From CADEEN01 sp963840805 (lineage in GTDB: Bacteria > Pseudomonadota > Gammaproteobacteria > Burkholderiales > Burkholderiaceae_C), in the NCBI GenBank assembly GCA_963840805.1, contig CAWJAJ010000016.1, positions 248,001 to 312,000 on the forward strand: DNA of 64,000 nucleotides, written 5' to 3'. Below, piece by piece: positions 1-7,742 of this stretch. The position numbers were made by a program, and so were the translations under genes. A model generated the notes under the pieces. It was given only the letters and a program-made list of their open reading frames with translations, ran no database searches and was not told the origin of the DNA. Numbering within the stretch: position 1 is the first letter of the stretch; each line of letters begins with the position of its first letter.

Positions 1-1
1 G

Positions 2-1555
2 CTGAAGGACCGCATCCGCGTGCACGGGCTGCGCAATTCGCACCTGCTGTCGATCGCGCCCACCGGCACCATCAGCCTGGCCTTCGCCGACAACGCCAGC
101 AACGGCATCGAGCCGGCGTTCAGCTGGACCTACGTGCGCAAGAAGCGCCAGCCCGACGGCAGCTTCGCCGAGCACCAGGTGCAGGACCACGCGTGGCGGC
201 TGTTCAAGCACTTGAAGGGCGACGAGGCCCCGCTGACACCGGCCTTCGTGTCGGCGCTCGAGATGAGTGCGCAGGCGCACGCCGAGATGGTGGCCGCGGT
301 GGCGCCGCTGATCGACACCGCGATCAGCAAGACCGTCAACGTGCCGGCCGACTACCCGTACGCCGATTTCGAGCGCCTCTACCAGCAGGCCTGGGCGCTG
401 GGCCTGAAGGGCCTGGCCACCTACCGGCCCAACGCCGTGCTCGGCAGCGTGCTGTCGACGCAGCCGGCACCGCTGCAGGTCAGCGACCCGAACCGCCGCC
501 TCGCGCTGGAAGCGCCCGCCGTGCCGGTACTGGCCTCGCTGCGCTGGCCCGGCCGGCCCGAGCTGCCCGGCGGCAACGCGGCCTGGACGTACATGATCGA
601 GCACCCGTTCGGCTCGTTTGCCCTCTTCGTCGGCGACGTGCCGCGCGACACGGACAACGGCAGCGGCCGCGGCTCGCAACCGTTCGAGGTCTGGGTCAAC
701 GGTGCCGAACAGCCGCGCGGCCTCGGCGCGCTGGCCAAGACGCTGTCGATGGACTTGCGCACCAACGACGCCGCCTGGCTGCAGTTGAAGCTCGACGCGC
801 TGGCCACGGTGGCCGAAGAGCGGCCGTTCGAGATGCCGTTCCCGCCGCACGGCGAGCGCCGCCCGTTCCCCGGCGTGGTGGCCGCCACCGCGGCGGTGAT
901 CCGCTGGCGCTGCGAGCAGCTCGGCGCGCTGCCGCCCGCGCCCGGCGGGGCCACGCCCGTCATCGACGCGCTGTTCGCGCGCAACGAGCCGCACACCGAC
1001 CCGTCGGGCACGCTGGCCTGGGCGGTCGACATCGACAACCCGGCCAGCGGCGAAGCCTTCACCGTGACGCTGAAGGAAGTCACGCTGCCCGGCCCCGATG
1101 GCCTGGCGGTGACACGCCCCTGCGCGCTGGCGCTGGCCGGCAACTACCCGCGCGCGCTCGACGGTCTGGCGCGTCTGCTGTCGCTGGACATGCGCGTGAT
1201 CGATCCGGCGTGGATCGGCATGAAGCTGCGCAAGCTGCTCAACTACGCCGAGCCCCTCGGGCACTTCATGGCCTTCGTGCCCGGCTTGCCGGGCGGCCAG
1301 CGCCGCCAGCAGACCTGGCCATCGACAGTGGCCTACCTGGCACGCCTGGTGATCCACCGCTACGCCATGCTCGGCGTGCTCGACGAGGAGGGCTTCCCGT
1401 TGCGCGAGATGGGTGTGCTCGATGCGCCGCGCGCCGGCCAGACGAGCCCGCTGCAGGCCGGCCGGCCCTGCCCCGAATGCGGCAACGCCAGCGTGATCCA
1501 CAAGGACGGCTGCGACTTCTGCACCGCCTGCGGCTACGTCGGGCAGTGCGGCTGA
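2..1555 (+). CDS. nrdJ: Adenosylcobalamin-dependent (class II) ribonucleotide reductase, C-terminal part
   Basis: This is the 3' portion of a ribonucleoside-diphosphate reductase; the frame is open to the left edge, so the N-terminal catalytic part lies outside the window. The first visible residues (LSIAPTGTISLAFADNASNG, then IEPAFSW) match the catalytic-barrel region of the long B12-dependent class II enzymes. The middle holds the repeated TSCPD-like segments typical of the long form. The protein ends in a four-cysteine zinc-ribbon-like tail (CPECGN ... CDFCTACGYVGQC), the usual C-terminus that recycles the active-site disulphide. Function: oxygen-independent conversion of ribonucleotides to deoxyribonucleotides, which suits an organism that also respires without oxygen. 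The GTG at 20 is internal, not the real start. Confidence 0.9.
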   Translation: MKDRIRVHGLRNSHLLSIAPTGTISLAFADNASNGIEPAFSWTYVRKKRQPDGSFAEHQVQDHAWRLFKHLKGDEAPLTPAFVSALEMSAQAHAEMVAAVAPLIDTAISKTVNVPADYPYADFERLYQQAWALGLKGLATYRPNAVLGSVLSTQPAPLQVSDPNRRLALEAPAVPVLASLRWPGRPELPGGNAAWTYMIEHPFGSFALFVGDVPRDTDNGSGRGSQPFEVWVNGAEQPRGLGALAKTLSMDLRTNDAAWLQLKLDALATVAEERPFEMPFPPHGERRPFPGVVAATAAVIRWRCEQLGALPPAPGGATPVIDALFARNEPHTDPSGTLAWAVDIDNPASGEAFTVTLKEVTLPGPDGLAVTRPCALALAGNYPRALDGLARLLSLDMRVIDPAWIGMKLRKLLNYAEPLGHFMAFVPGLPGGQRRQQTWPSTVAYLARLVIHRYAMLGVLDEEGFPLREMGVLDAPRAGQTSPLQAGRPCPECGNASVIHKDGCDFCTACGYVGQCG

Positions 1556-1589
1556 AGGACAGGAAGCGCACGACCAAGGGCTCGGGCCA

Positions 1590-1913
1590 TCACGGCTCGC
1601 CGCCGACGACCCCCATCTCCAGCGGCAGCTTGATGTAGAACATCCTGAGTTTTTCGCCGGCCAGGTGCGCGAGGAAACGCTGCGCCTCCTCGTCGCTGAG
1701 CGCGAAGCCGACCTCCACCGACACGTCGCCGGCAAGCTCGAAGAAGTGCTCCTCGTGCAGCCTGCCGTGGCGGCCGAAGCTGGCAATGGCGCGGAAGGCC
1801 GAGCCGCCGTGGATGCCCGCCTTCTTCGCCTCCTCGAGCAGCCATTCGTACGCCAGGATGCCGTGGTGGCGGTGTTTTTCCTGCACGTAGAACTTGAGGT
1901 AGACGCCTTGCAT
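1590..1913 (-). CDS. DUF190 family protein, fluoride operon
   Basis: Predicted 107-residue soluble protein of the DUF190 family (PII/ferredoxin-like fold), starting MQGVYLKFYVQEKHRHHG. The ATG at 1913 is chosen because family members begin at this motif and the upstream reading frame is a shadow of crcB. It lies 41 bp downstream of crcB on the same strand, and the crcB-DUF190 pair is a recurrent gene neighbourhood. No catalytic residues are evident. By context it is an accessory or regulatory partner of the fluoride channel and would be made only when the riboswitch upstream of crcB is on. Its molecular role is not known from sequence. Confidence 0.85.
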   Translation of the reverse strand: MQGVYLKFYVQEKHRHHGILAYEWLLEEAKKAGIHGGSAFRAIASFGRHGRLHEEHFFELAGDVSVEVGFALSDEEAQRFLAHLAGEKLRMFYIKLPLEMGVVGGEP

Positions 1914-1954
1914 GTCGATCTCCTTGCAGTCGCTGTGAATCGGTGGCCTTGCGA

Positions 1955-2344
1955 TCACGCCCTGACGAAGAGCGCGTTGGCGAGCAGGATGCCGACCCCG
2001 GTGAGGATCAGCGAGAACACCAGGTGGGCGCTCGCCAGGGCCAGGGCCCACCAATGCTCCTGCCGGCCGACCAGGGTCATCACCTCCAAGGAGAAGGTGG
2101 AGAAGGTCGTCAAGCCACCCAGGAATCCGGTGATGATCAGCAGCCGCCACTCGGGCGGCAGCGCGGTGTTGTGCGCGAAGACGGCGCTGGCAACCCCCAC
2201 GAGCAGGCCGCCGATCAGGTTGGCCGCCAGCGTGCCCAGCGGAATGGTCGGGAACACGGGGTTGAGCCACCCGCCCAGCCACCAGCGCAGCAGCGCGCCA
2301 CTGCCGGCACCACCGAAGACCACGAGTATCGAAAAGCCGCTCAT
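1955..2344 (-). CDS. crcB: Fluoride channel CrcB/Fluc
   Basis: Small four-helix membrane protein (129 residues from the ATG at 2344, start MSGFSILVVFGGAGSGALLR). It shows the CrcB/Fluc hallmarks: the G-x-GA-x-LR start motif, GTLAANLIGG in helix 2 and GFLGGLTTFSTFSLE in helix 3, where the Asn and the Phe/Thr/Ser residues line the fluoride path. These proteins form antiparallel dimers that let fluoride leave the cytoplasm. The start at 2344 is preceded by a good ribosome site (AAGGAG, 4 nt before ATG); a longer in-frame start at 2389 would lie in the leader. It is followed by the DUF190 gene, and a fluoride riboswitch sits about 100 bp upstream. Confidence 0.95.
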   Translation of the reverse strand: MSGFSILVVFGGAGSGALLRWWLGGWLNPVFPTIPLGTLAANLIGGLLVGVASAVFAHNTALPPEWRLLIITGFLGGLTTFSTFSLEVMTLVGRQEHWWALALASAHLVFSLILTGVGILLANALFVRA

Positions 2345-2441
2345 GTCGCTCCTTCTTTTTCGAGGAGACCCGAGCGAGCGGTGTGGCAATTACTGCGCGC
2401 CTCCTGCGCACTGAATGCCCACACCGGCCCGTCCGGGGCCT

Positions 2442-2494
2442 GGGTAGGCATCATCAGCCCTGGCGGGCGGTTACGGGAGGAATGCCATCTCCGG
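2442..2494 (-). promoter_or_regulatory. Fluoride riboswitch (crcB RNA motif)
   Basis: Read on the minus strand, this leader contains the conserved blocks of the crcB motif in order: GGAGAUGGCAUUCCUCC, then AACCGCC, then GGGCUGAUGAUGCCUACC. GGAG pairs with CUCC (P1), GCCC with GGGC (P3), and GGCAU with AUGCC (the long-range pairing that surrounds the fluoride site). It sits between a sigma70-like promoter and crcB. Fluoride binding should raise expression of crcB and the DUF190 gene. Whether control is by termination or translation cannot be decided by eye. Confidence 0.93.
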
Positions 2495-2502
2495 TGGGGG
2501 TC

Positions 2503-2531
2503 GGTATACCGACGCGCCTTCGGTGCGGCAA
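2503..2531 (-). promoter_or_regulatory. Candidate sigma70 promoter for the fluoride operon
   Basis: On the minus strand TTGCCG (-35, 2526-2531) is followed after exactly 17 nt by TATACC (-10, 2503-2508). Transcription would start just upstream of the riboswitch aptamer, which is where a riboswitch leader promoter is expected. Assigned by consensus match and position only. Confidence 0.55.
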
Positions 2532-2574
2532 ATTGGCCGGGGGCCGGCGTGGCGCCTGCCGTTGACAATGGGGC

Positions 2575-3804
2575 ATGACGAGCCCGCCGGTCGTGAGCCG
2601 CAGCCGCATCCCGCCCGGCGTGTGGGTGCTCGGGTTCGTGAGCATGCTGATGGACATCTCCTCCGAGATGATCCACAGCCTGCTGCCGCTGTTCCTGGTC
2701 GGCACGCTCGGAGTCAGTGTGCTGGCGGTCGGCATCATCGAGGGCATCGCCGAGTCGACCGCGCTGGTCTCGAAGGTGTTCTCGGGCGTGCTGAGCGACT
2801 ACCTCGGTCGGCGCAAGGGTCTGGCCGTGCTCGGCTACGCGATGGGGGCCCTCACCAAGCCCGTGTTTGCACTGGCCACCGGCGTTGGCGCCGTCGTCGC
2901 GGCGCGGTTCATCGACCGCGTCGGCAAAGGCATTCGTGGCGCGCCGCGGGACGCCCTGCTCGCCGACATCACTACGCCGGGAATCCGCGGCGCGGCGTTC
3001 GGTCTGCGCCAGTCGCTCGACACCGTGGGCGCGTTCATCGGCCCGTTGCTGGCCACGGGCCTGATGCTGGCCTGGGCCAACGATTTCCGGGCGGTCTTCT
3101 GGGTGGCCGTCATTCCGGGTCTGCTGGCGGTCGCGCTGCTGCTCGTCGGCATCCAGGAGCCGGTGCGCGATGCGCCCCGCCGGCCCACGAACCCGATCCG
3201 CCGCGAAGCGCTGGCCAGACTCGGCAGCGCCTATTGGTGGGTGGTGGTGGTCGGGGCGGTCTTCACGCTGGCACGCTTCAGCGAAGCCTTCCTCGTCCTG
3301 CGTGCCTCGCAGGTCGGCATTCCGGTCGCGTGGGTTCCGCTGGTCATGGTGGCCATGAGCATGGTGTACGCCGCGTCGGCCTACCCGTTCGGCAAGTTGT
3401 CCGATTCGATGAGCCACCGCAAGCTGCTGGCGCTGGGCCTGGTCGTGCTGATCGCAGCGGACCTCGTGCTGGCGCGGGCCGGCCACTGGGTCCACCTGGG
3501 GCTGGGTGTTGCGCTCTGGGGCGTGCACATGGGCATGACCCAGGGCCTGCTGGCGGCCATGGTCGCCGACACGGCGCCGGAGGATCTTCGTGGCACGGCG
3601 TACGGCTTCTTCAACCTCCTGAGCGGCATCGCGCTGCTCGCGTCGAGCGCGATCGCGGGCCTGTTGTGGGATGCCTTCGGGTCGGCGTTCACGTTCTACG
3701 TCGGGGCGGGATTCGCCTCGCTGACGCTGCTGGGGATCGCACTCCATGCGTCGACCGAACGGTCAACGGGCCAGCCCGCGAAAACGGACACCGCTCGAAA
3801 GTGA
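2575..3804 (+). CDS. MFS transporter, function unassigned
   Basis: 409-residue major facilitator with about 12 predicted membrane segments. The loop 2-3 motif is present in the form SDYLGRRKGLAVLGY, and a charged motif FIDRVGKGIRGAPRDALLAD follows helix 4, as in a common MFS subgroup annotated only as MFS transporters in proteobacteria. The ATG at 2575 opens directly into helix 1 (IPPGVWVLGFVSMLMDISSE). It is transcribed divergently from the fluoride operon with a 230-bp shared upstream region. The substrate cannot be read from sequence. Proximity to crcB does not imply fluoride transport. Confidence 0.85.
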   Translation: MTSPPVVSRSRIPPGVWVLGFVSMLMDISSEMIHSLLPLFLVGTLGVSVLAVGIIEGIAESTALVSKVFSGVLSDYLGRRKGLAVLGYAMGALTKPVFALATGVGAVVAARFIDRVGKGIRGAPRDALLADITTPGIRGAAFGLRQSLDTVGAFIGPLLATGLMLAWANDFRAVFWVAVIPGLLAVALLLVGIQEPVRDAPRRPTNPIRREALARLGSAYWWVVVVGAVFTLARFSEAFLVLRASQVGIPVAWVPLVMVAMSMVYAASAYPFGKLSDSMSHRKLLALGLVVLIAADLVLARAGHWVHLGLGVALWGVHMGMTQGLLAAMVADTAPEDLRGTAYGFFNLLSGIALLASSAIAGLLWDAFGSAFTFYVGAGFASLTLLGIALHASTERSTGQPAKTDTARK

Positions 3805-3892
3805 CCCCGGCTACGCTCTGCGTCCCTGTCCGGGGTGGTGCGCTGCCTCCGGACCCTCCATCCCGACCCCTGCTCTGCGAGCGAACATCGCC

Positions 3893-4141
3893 ATGAACGA
3901 AGCCAAACAACGACCCCCGCTGCCCGACCGTCTCTCCACGGACCCGCGCAGTCCGCATCACATCGCTGCGGCGTTCGAACATGAAATCGGCATTCGGCTG
4001 AACGGCAACGAGCGCTCCGACGTGGCGGAGTTCTGTATCAGCGAGGGCTGGATCAAGGTCCCCGCAGGCAAGACGGTGGATCGCAAAGGCAACCCGTTGT
4101 TGATCAAGCTGAAGGGCCAGGTGGAAGCGTTCTATCGATGA
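3893..4141 (+). CDS. DUF3297 family small protein
   Basis: 82-residue soluble protein. It carries the DUF3297 pattern: PPLPDRLSTDPRSPHH near the N-terminus, IGIRLNGNERSDVAEFCISE in the middle and GKTVDRKGNPLLIKLKG toward the end. The ATG at 3893 is chosen because the conserved block begins right after it; the longer open frame upstream overlaps the MFS gene. A stem-loop terminator follows about 35 bp after the stop. This family is widespread in proteobacteria with no established function. Confidence 0.8.
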   Translation: MNEAKQRPPLPDRLSTDPRSPHHIAAAFEHEIGIRLNGNERSDVAEFCISEGWIKVPAGKTVDRKGNPLLIKLKGQVEAFYR

Positions 4142-4176
4142 GCCAGCGTCGCTGAAGCCCGCCCGCCGCCGCAAGC

Positions 4177-4208
4177 GAAAAGGGCCACCCGGGGTGGCCC
4201 TTCGCGAG
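4177..4208. terminator. Stem-loop terminator between convergent genes
   Basis: AAGGGCCACCCC / GGGGTGGCCCTT forms a perfect 12-bp stem, further flanked by GCGAA/TTCGC. It lies between the DUF3297 gene (plus) and the anion transporter gene (minus, stop at 4225), so it can serve both directions. No long U-run is visible. Confidence 0.7.
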
Positions 4209-4224
4209 CGCGTGATGCGCGGCT

Positions 4225-5733
4225 TCAGCGGATCATCGCCATCCACGGCATGCCGATGAGCAGGAAGGCCGCGATGAAGACGAGGCCGAACACGGCACCC
4301 AGCACCCAGTAGTCACGCGCCGGCAGGTAGCCCGACCCGTAGTACACCGGGCTGGGCCCTGTCGCATAGGGCGTCAGCATGCCCATGATGCCCAGCGTCA
4401 GGCACAGCAGCAGCGCAAACTGCGCCATCTCCAGACCCGGAATCGTCGCGCCCACGGCCAGCATCACCGGCAGCATCGCCGTCACGTGCGCGGTGACACT
4501 CGCGAACAGGTAGTGCGAGAAGTAGAACACCAGCACCAGCACGATCATCGCCATCATCGGCGAGTAACCCGTCATGCCCGCGGCCACGTTGCCGGCGAAC
4601 CACTTCACGAAGCCGACGCGGCTCAAGCCCTCGGCCAGCGCCACCAGCGTGGCGAACCAGGCCAGCGTGTTCCAGGCCGCCTTGTTGGCCATCATGTCGT
4701 CCCAGCTCACGACGCGCGTCATCAGCATGAAGGCGATCACCAGCAGTGCCGCCGTGGTGGCATTGATGAACTCGCCGCCGAAGATCCACAGCGCCAGCGC
4801 GACCAGCACCAGCACGAGAAGCGTGACCTCACGACCGCTCGGGGCGCCCATCTTGCGCAGTTCCTCGGCCGCCCACTTCGGCACCTCGTCACCCTGCCGC
4901 ACTTCAGGCGGGTAAAGCAGGTACGTCAACAAGGGCACCGCCAGCAGCAACACGATGCCGACCGGCGCGAAGGCCATGAACCACTGCATCCACGTGATGT
5001 CGACGCCCGCCGTCTTCTTCACCAGCTCCAGGGCCAGCAGGTTGGGCGCCAGCGCGGTCAGGAACATCGAGCTCGTGACGCAGGTGGCGGCGATGGCCAC
5101 CCACATCAGGTACGAGCCGATGCGCCTGGCCGACGGATCGTTGGGCCGCGAGTCGTACAAGCTCGGCAGGTTGCGGATCACCGGATAGATGGTGCCGCCG
5201 CTGCGCGCGGTGTTGGACGGCGTGAAAGGCGCCAACAATGCATCGGCGAAGACCACCGCGTAGCCCAGCGTCAGCGTGCGTCGCCCCATCAGCTTGACCA
5301 GCATCAGCGCGATGCGGCGCCCCAGGCCCGTGGTTTCGTAACCGAGGGCGAACATGAAGGCGCCGAAGATCAGCCACACCGTGGCGTTGGAGAAGCCCGA
5401 CAGGGCCCAGGTCAGCGAAGCGTTGGCGACCTTGAAGCCGGGCTTGGCCAGTTCGGCCGGCGCGAACAGCACGTACGGCGCGAGCACCGCGACCGCCACG
5501 ACACCGATGAGCCCGATGGCACCGCCGGGCAGCGGCTCCACCATCAGCCCGACGATGACGCCGGCGAAGACGGCGAAGTAGTACCACGCGTACTGCGGCA
5601 GCCCTTCGGGGGCGGGCAGCAGTGCAATCAGCACCGCGACGGCCACGGGCAGCAATGCACGCCAGGGGAATGGATGTTCGGGAGCCTTGTCGGCCAGCAC
5701 CGTGGTCGGGGCCCCGCGACTGAGGATGGTCAT
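4225..5733 (-). CDS. DASS/SLC13 family anion:sodium symporter
   Basis: 502-residue carrier starting MTILSRGAPTTVLADKAPEH with about 12 predicted membrane helices. Two family signatures are visible: the SNT-type clamshell motif FTPSNTARSGGTIYPV in the first half and its counterpart TPYATGPSPVYYGSGYLP in the second. This is closest in style to the bacterial 2-oxoglutarate/malate and CitT-type dicarboxylate members (DIT1/CitT subgroup). Likely role: uptake or exchange of di- or tricarboxylates. The ATG at 5733 is chosen because residues upstream match nothing. It is separated by 92 bp from the next minus-strand gene upstream. Confidence 0.88.
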   Translation of the reverse strand: MTILSRGAPTTVLADKAPEHPFPWRALLPVAVAVLIALLPAPEGLPQYAWYYFAVFAGVIVGLMVEPLPGGAIGLIGVVAVAVLAPYVLFAPAELAKPGFKVANASLTWALSGFSNATVWLIFGAFMFALGYETTGLGRRIALMLVKLMGRRTLTLGYAVVFADALLAPFTPSNTARSGGTIYPVIRNLPSLYDSRPNDPSARRIGSYLMWVAIAATCVTSSMFLTALAPNLLALELVKKTAGVDITWMQWFMAFAPVGIVLLLAVPLLTYLLYPPEVRQGDEVPKWAAEELRKMGAPSGREVTLLVLVLVALALWIFGGEFINATTAALLVIAFMLMTRVVSWDDMMANKAAWNTLAWFATLVALAEGLSRVGFVKWFAGNVAAGMTGYSPMMAMIVLVLVFYFSHYLFASVTAHVTAMLPVMLAVGATIPGLEMAQFALLLCLTLGIMGMLTPYATGPSPVYYGSGYLPARDYWVLGAVFGLVFIAAFLLIGMPWMAMIR

Positions 5734-5825
5734 GGCGCAGGTCCTTTCGGTCGAAGTCGCGGATCTCGCGGCCTTCGAAAGGAATTCTCCGACGCCGGTC
5801 CGGCGTCGCATTGATCCACCACAAC

Positions 5826-7742
5826 TCAGCGTTCCAACGGCCAGGAAGCGTCGGTCTTGGTCTTCGCCGGCACGAACGCGTCGGAAAAGCAGAACGACTC
5901 GGCCAGGCCGTGCGCGAGGAAGGCCGGCACCGCGGCCTCGACCATCTGCAGCGAGCCGCAGGCGTAGACCTCGTAGCCGGTGAGGTCGGGATGGTCGGCG
6001 AGCATGGCCTCGTGCACCAGGCCGCGACGGCCCGGCCACGGATCATCCGGCGCCGCGTGCGACAGCACGGCCTCGACGCGAAAGTTCGGGTGCTCTCGCT
6101 GCCAGCGTTGGGCGAGGTCGAGCAGGTACAGGTCCTTGGCTTCGCGCACGCCCCAGTACAGCTGCATCGGCCGCTTCACGCCGCGCCGGAACGCGTCTTC
6201 GACGATGCTCTTGATCGGCGCGAAGCCGGTGGCACCGGCCACGAACAGGATCGGCCGTTCGCTCTCGCGCAGCGTGAAGCGGCCGAGCGGACCTTCGAAC
6301 TCGATCGCGTCGCCGGGCTTCATCGTCGTGAACACCTGCGTCGTGAAGAGGCCGCCGGGGATGCGCCGAACGTGCAGCTCGATCAGCGCGTTGTCGTGGG
6401 GCGCATTGGCGAACGAGAACGCGCGGCGCTGGCCGTCGGCGAGCACGATGTTGATGTACTGCCCGGCGGCAAACGCCATGCGCTCGCCGCCGGGCAGCGC
6501 GATGCGCACGCGCATCACGTCGGCGGCGATGCGCTCCACGCTCTCGATGCGGCCGTGCCGGCGCCGTGGTGCGGTCTCGGCGCCCAGGCTCGGCACGTCG
6601 ACGTCGAACTCGACGTCTTCGAGCGGCACGGCGCAGCACATCAGCGCCTGGCCGCGCGCGCGCATCGCAGCGCTCAGTGCCGCCGGCTGGTAGGGGCCGG
6701 GATCGATGCGGCCGTTGAGCACCGTGCACACGCACAGGCCGCAGCCGCCGGCGCGGCAGTCGTACGGCAGCACGAGGCCGGCCCGCAGGCCGGCATCGAG
6801 CAGCGTCTCGCCGGAGCGCGCGGTCAGCGGCAGCGCGCCCGGGTGCGCGGTGAGGTGGACCTCGCCGCGCGGGCCGCGACGCGGCGGCAGCCAGGGCAAC
6901 AGCAGCAGCAACAGCGTGGCGCCGCCGACCAGCGCCCACACGGCCGCCAGCGGCCAGGCGTAGACCAGCGGGAACAGCGCCAGCAGGAACCAGTCGAGCG
7001 TCAGCGCGGTCGGCGCCTGCATCAGGTCGGCCGCGCCGCCCTGGCTGGCCACCGGCTGCACCAAGGAAAGCACGATGAGCATCGCCAGCACCGCCAACGC
7101 GATCGGCCGCGGCGGCTGCGTCTCGGCCTTCGGCACGCGCTGCACGTGGATCCAGAGCAGCAGCAGCGTGACCAGCGGCACGCCGATGTGGATGAACACC
7201 AGCAGCGAGAACAGCCGGTTGCTGACGCTGGCCGGCACGATGAAGTTGCGGATCAGCGCGCCGCCGAAACCGGGCAGCCAGTCCAGCCACTCGAAGCTGG
7301 CCTGCGTGACGAACTGCGCCAGCCGGTCCCACGGCAGCATGTAGCCGTTGGCGCCGGCGATGTAGACCAGCCAGACCAGCACCACGCCGGTGACCCACGA
7401 GAACCAGCGAAAGCCGCGCAGGCGGTCGAACGCGAAGTGGCGCAGCGCGTGGATCGCCATCGTCACCACCATCGCGTCCGACGCGTAGCGGTGCACGCTG
7501 CGCAACACACCCCCGGCGTACCACTGGCCCTCGGTGAGGGCCTGCATCGAGCGGTGCGCACCTTCGACGCTGGTGTCGAAGAAGGCATACAGGTACAGGC
7601 CGCTGGCGCCGACGATCCAGAACAGCCAGAAGCTGGTCGCGCCGAGGTGGTACAGCGGATTGGCCCGGTCGCCGAAGGCGCGGTTGAACAACGCTTCGGC
7701 GTGCATGAAGCCCGCCCTCAGCGCGCGCTGCAGGGCCCGCAT
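5826..7742 (-). CDS. Cytochrome b fused to a 2Fe-2S/FAD/NAD(P)H reductase
   Basis: 638-residue fusion. Residues 1-280 are a cytochrome b/b6 N-terminal-type membrane domain with two bis-histidine pairs, H84/H98 and H185/H199, in helices of the expected spacing (RSVHRY...AIHAL; FIHIG...WIHVQ). Residues about 295-385 are a plant-type ferredoxin domain with C329-x4-C334-x2-C337 and C369. Residues 395-638 are a ferredoxin-reductase module with the FAD motif RAFS (440-443), the nucleotide motif GATGFAPIKS (503-512) and ACGSLQM near the end. The order suggests electron flow between NAD(P)H and membrane hemes or quinone. It is the last gene of the nine-gene operon; its ATG overlaps the stop of the preceding gene (TGATG), so the two are probably translationally coupled. 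Confidence 0.85.
   Translation of the reverse strand: MRALQRALRAGFMHAEALFNRAFGDRANPLYHLGATSFWLFWIVGASGLYLYAFFDTSVEGAHRSMQALTEGQWYAGGVLRSVHRYASDAMVVTMAIHALRHFAFDRLRGFRWFSWVTGVVLVWLVYIAGANGYMLPWDRLAQFVTQASFEWLDWLPGFGGALIRNFIVPASVSNRLFSLLVFIHIGVPLVTLLLLWIHVQRVPKAETQPPRPIALAVLAMLIVLSLVQPVASQGGAADLMQAPTALTLDWFLLALFPLVYAWPLAAVWALVGGATLLLLLLPWLPPRRGPRGEVHLTAHPGALPLTARSGETLLDAGLRAGLVLPYDCRAGGCGLCVCTVLNGRIDPGPYQPAALSAAMRARGQALMCCAVPLEDVEFDVDVPSLGAETAPRRRHGRIESVERIAADVMRVRIALPGGERMAFAAGQYINIVLADGQRRAFSFANAPHDNALIELHVRRIPGGLFTTQVFTTMKPGDAIEFEGPLGRFTLRESERPILFVAGATGFAPIKSIVEDAFRRGVKRPMQLYWGVREAKDLYLLDLAQRWQREHPNFRVEAVLSHAAPDDPWPGRRGLVHEAMLADHPDLTGYEVYACGSLQMVEAAVPAFLAHGLAESFCFSDAFVPAKTKTDASWPLER

Noticed and set aside
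1556..1590. Terminator after the ribonucleotide reductase gene
   Set aside because: No convincing stem-loop was visible in the short gap to the DUF190 stop.
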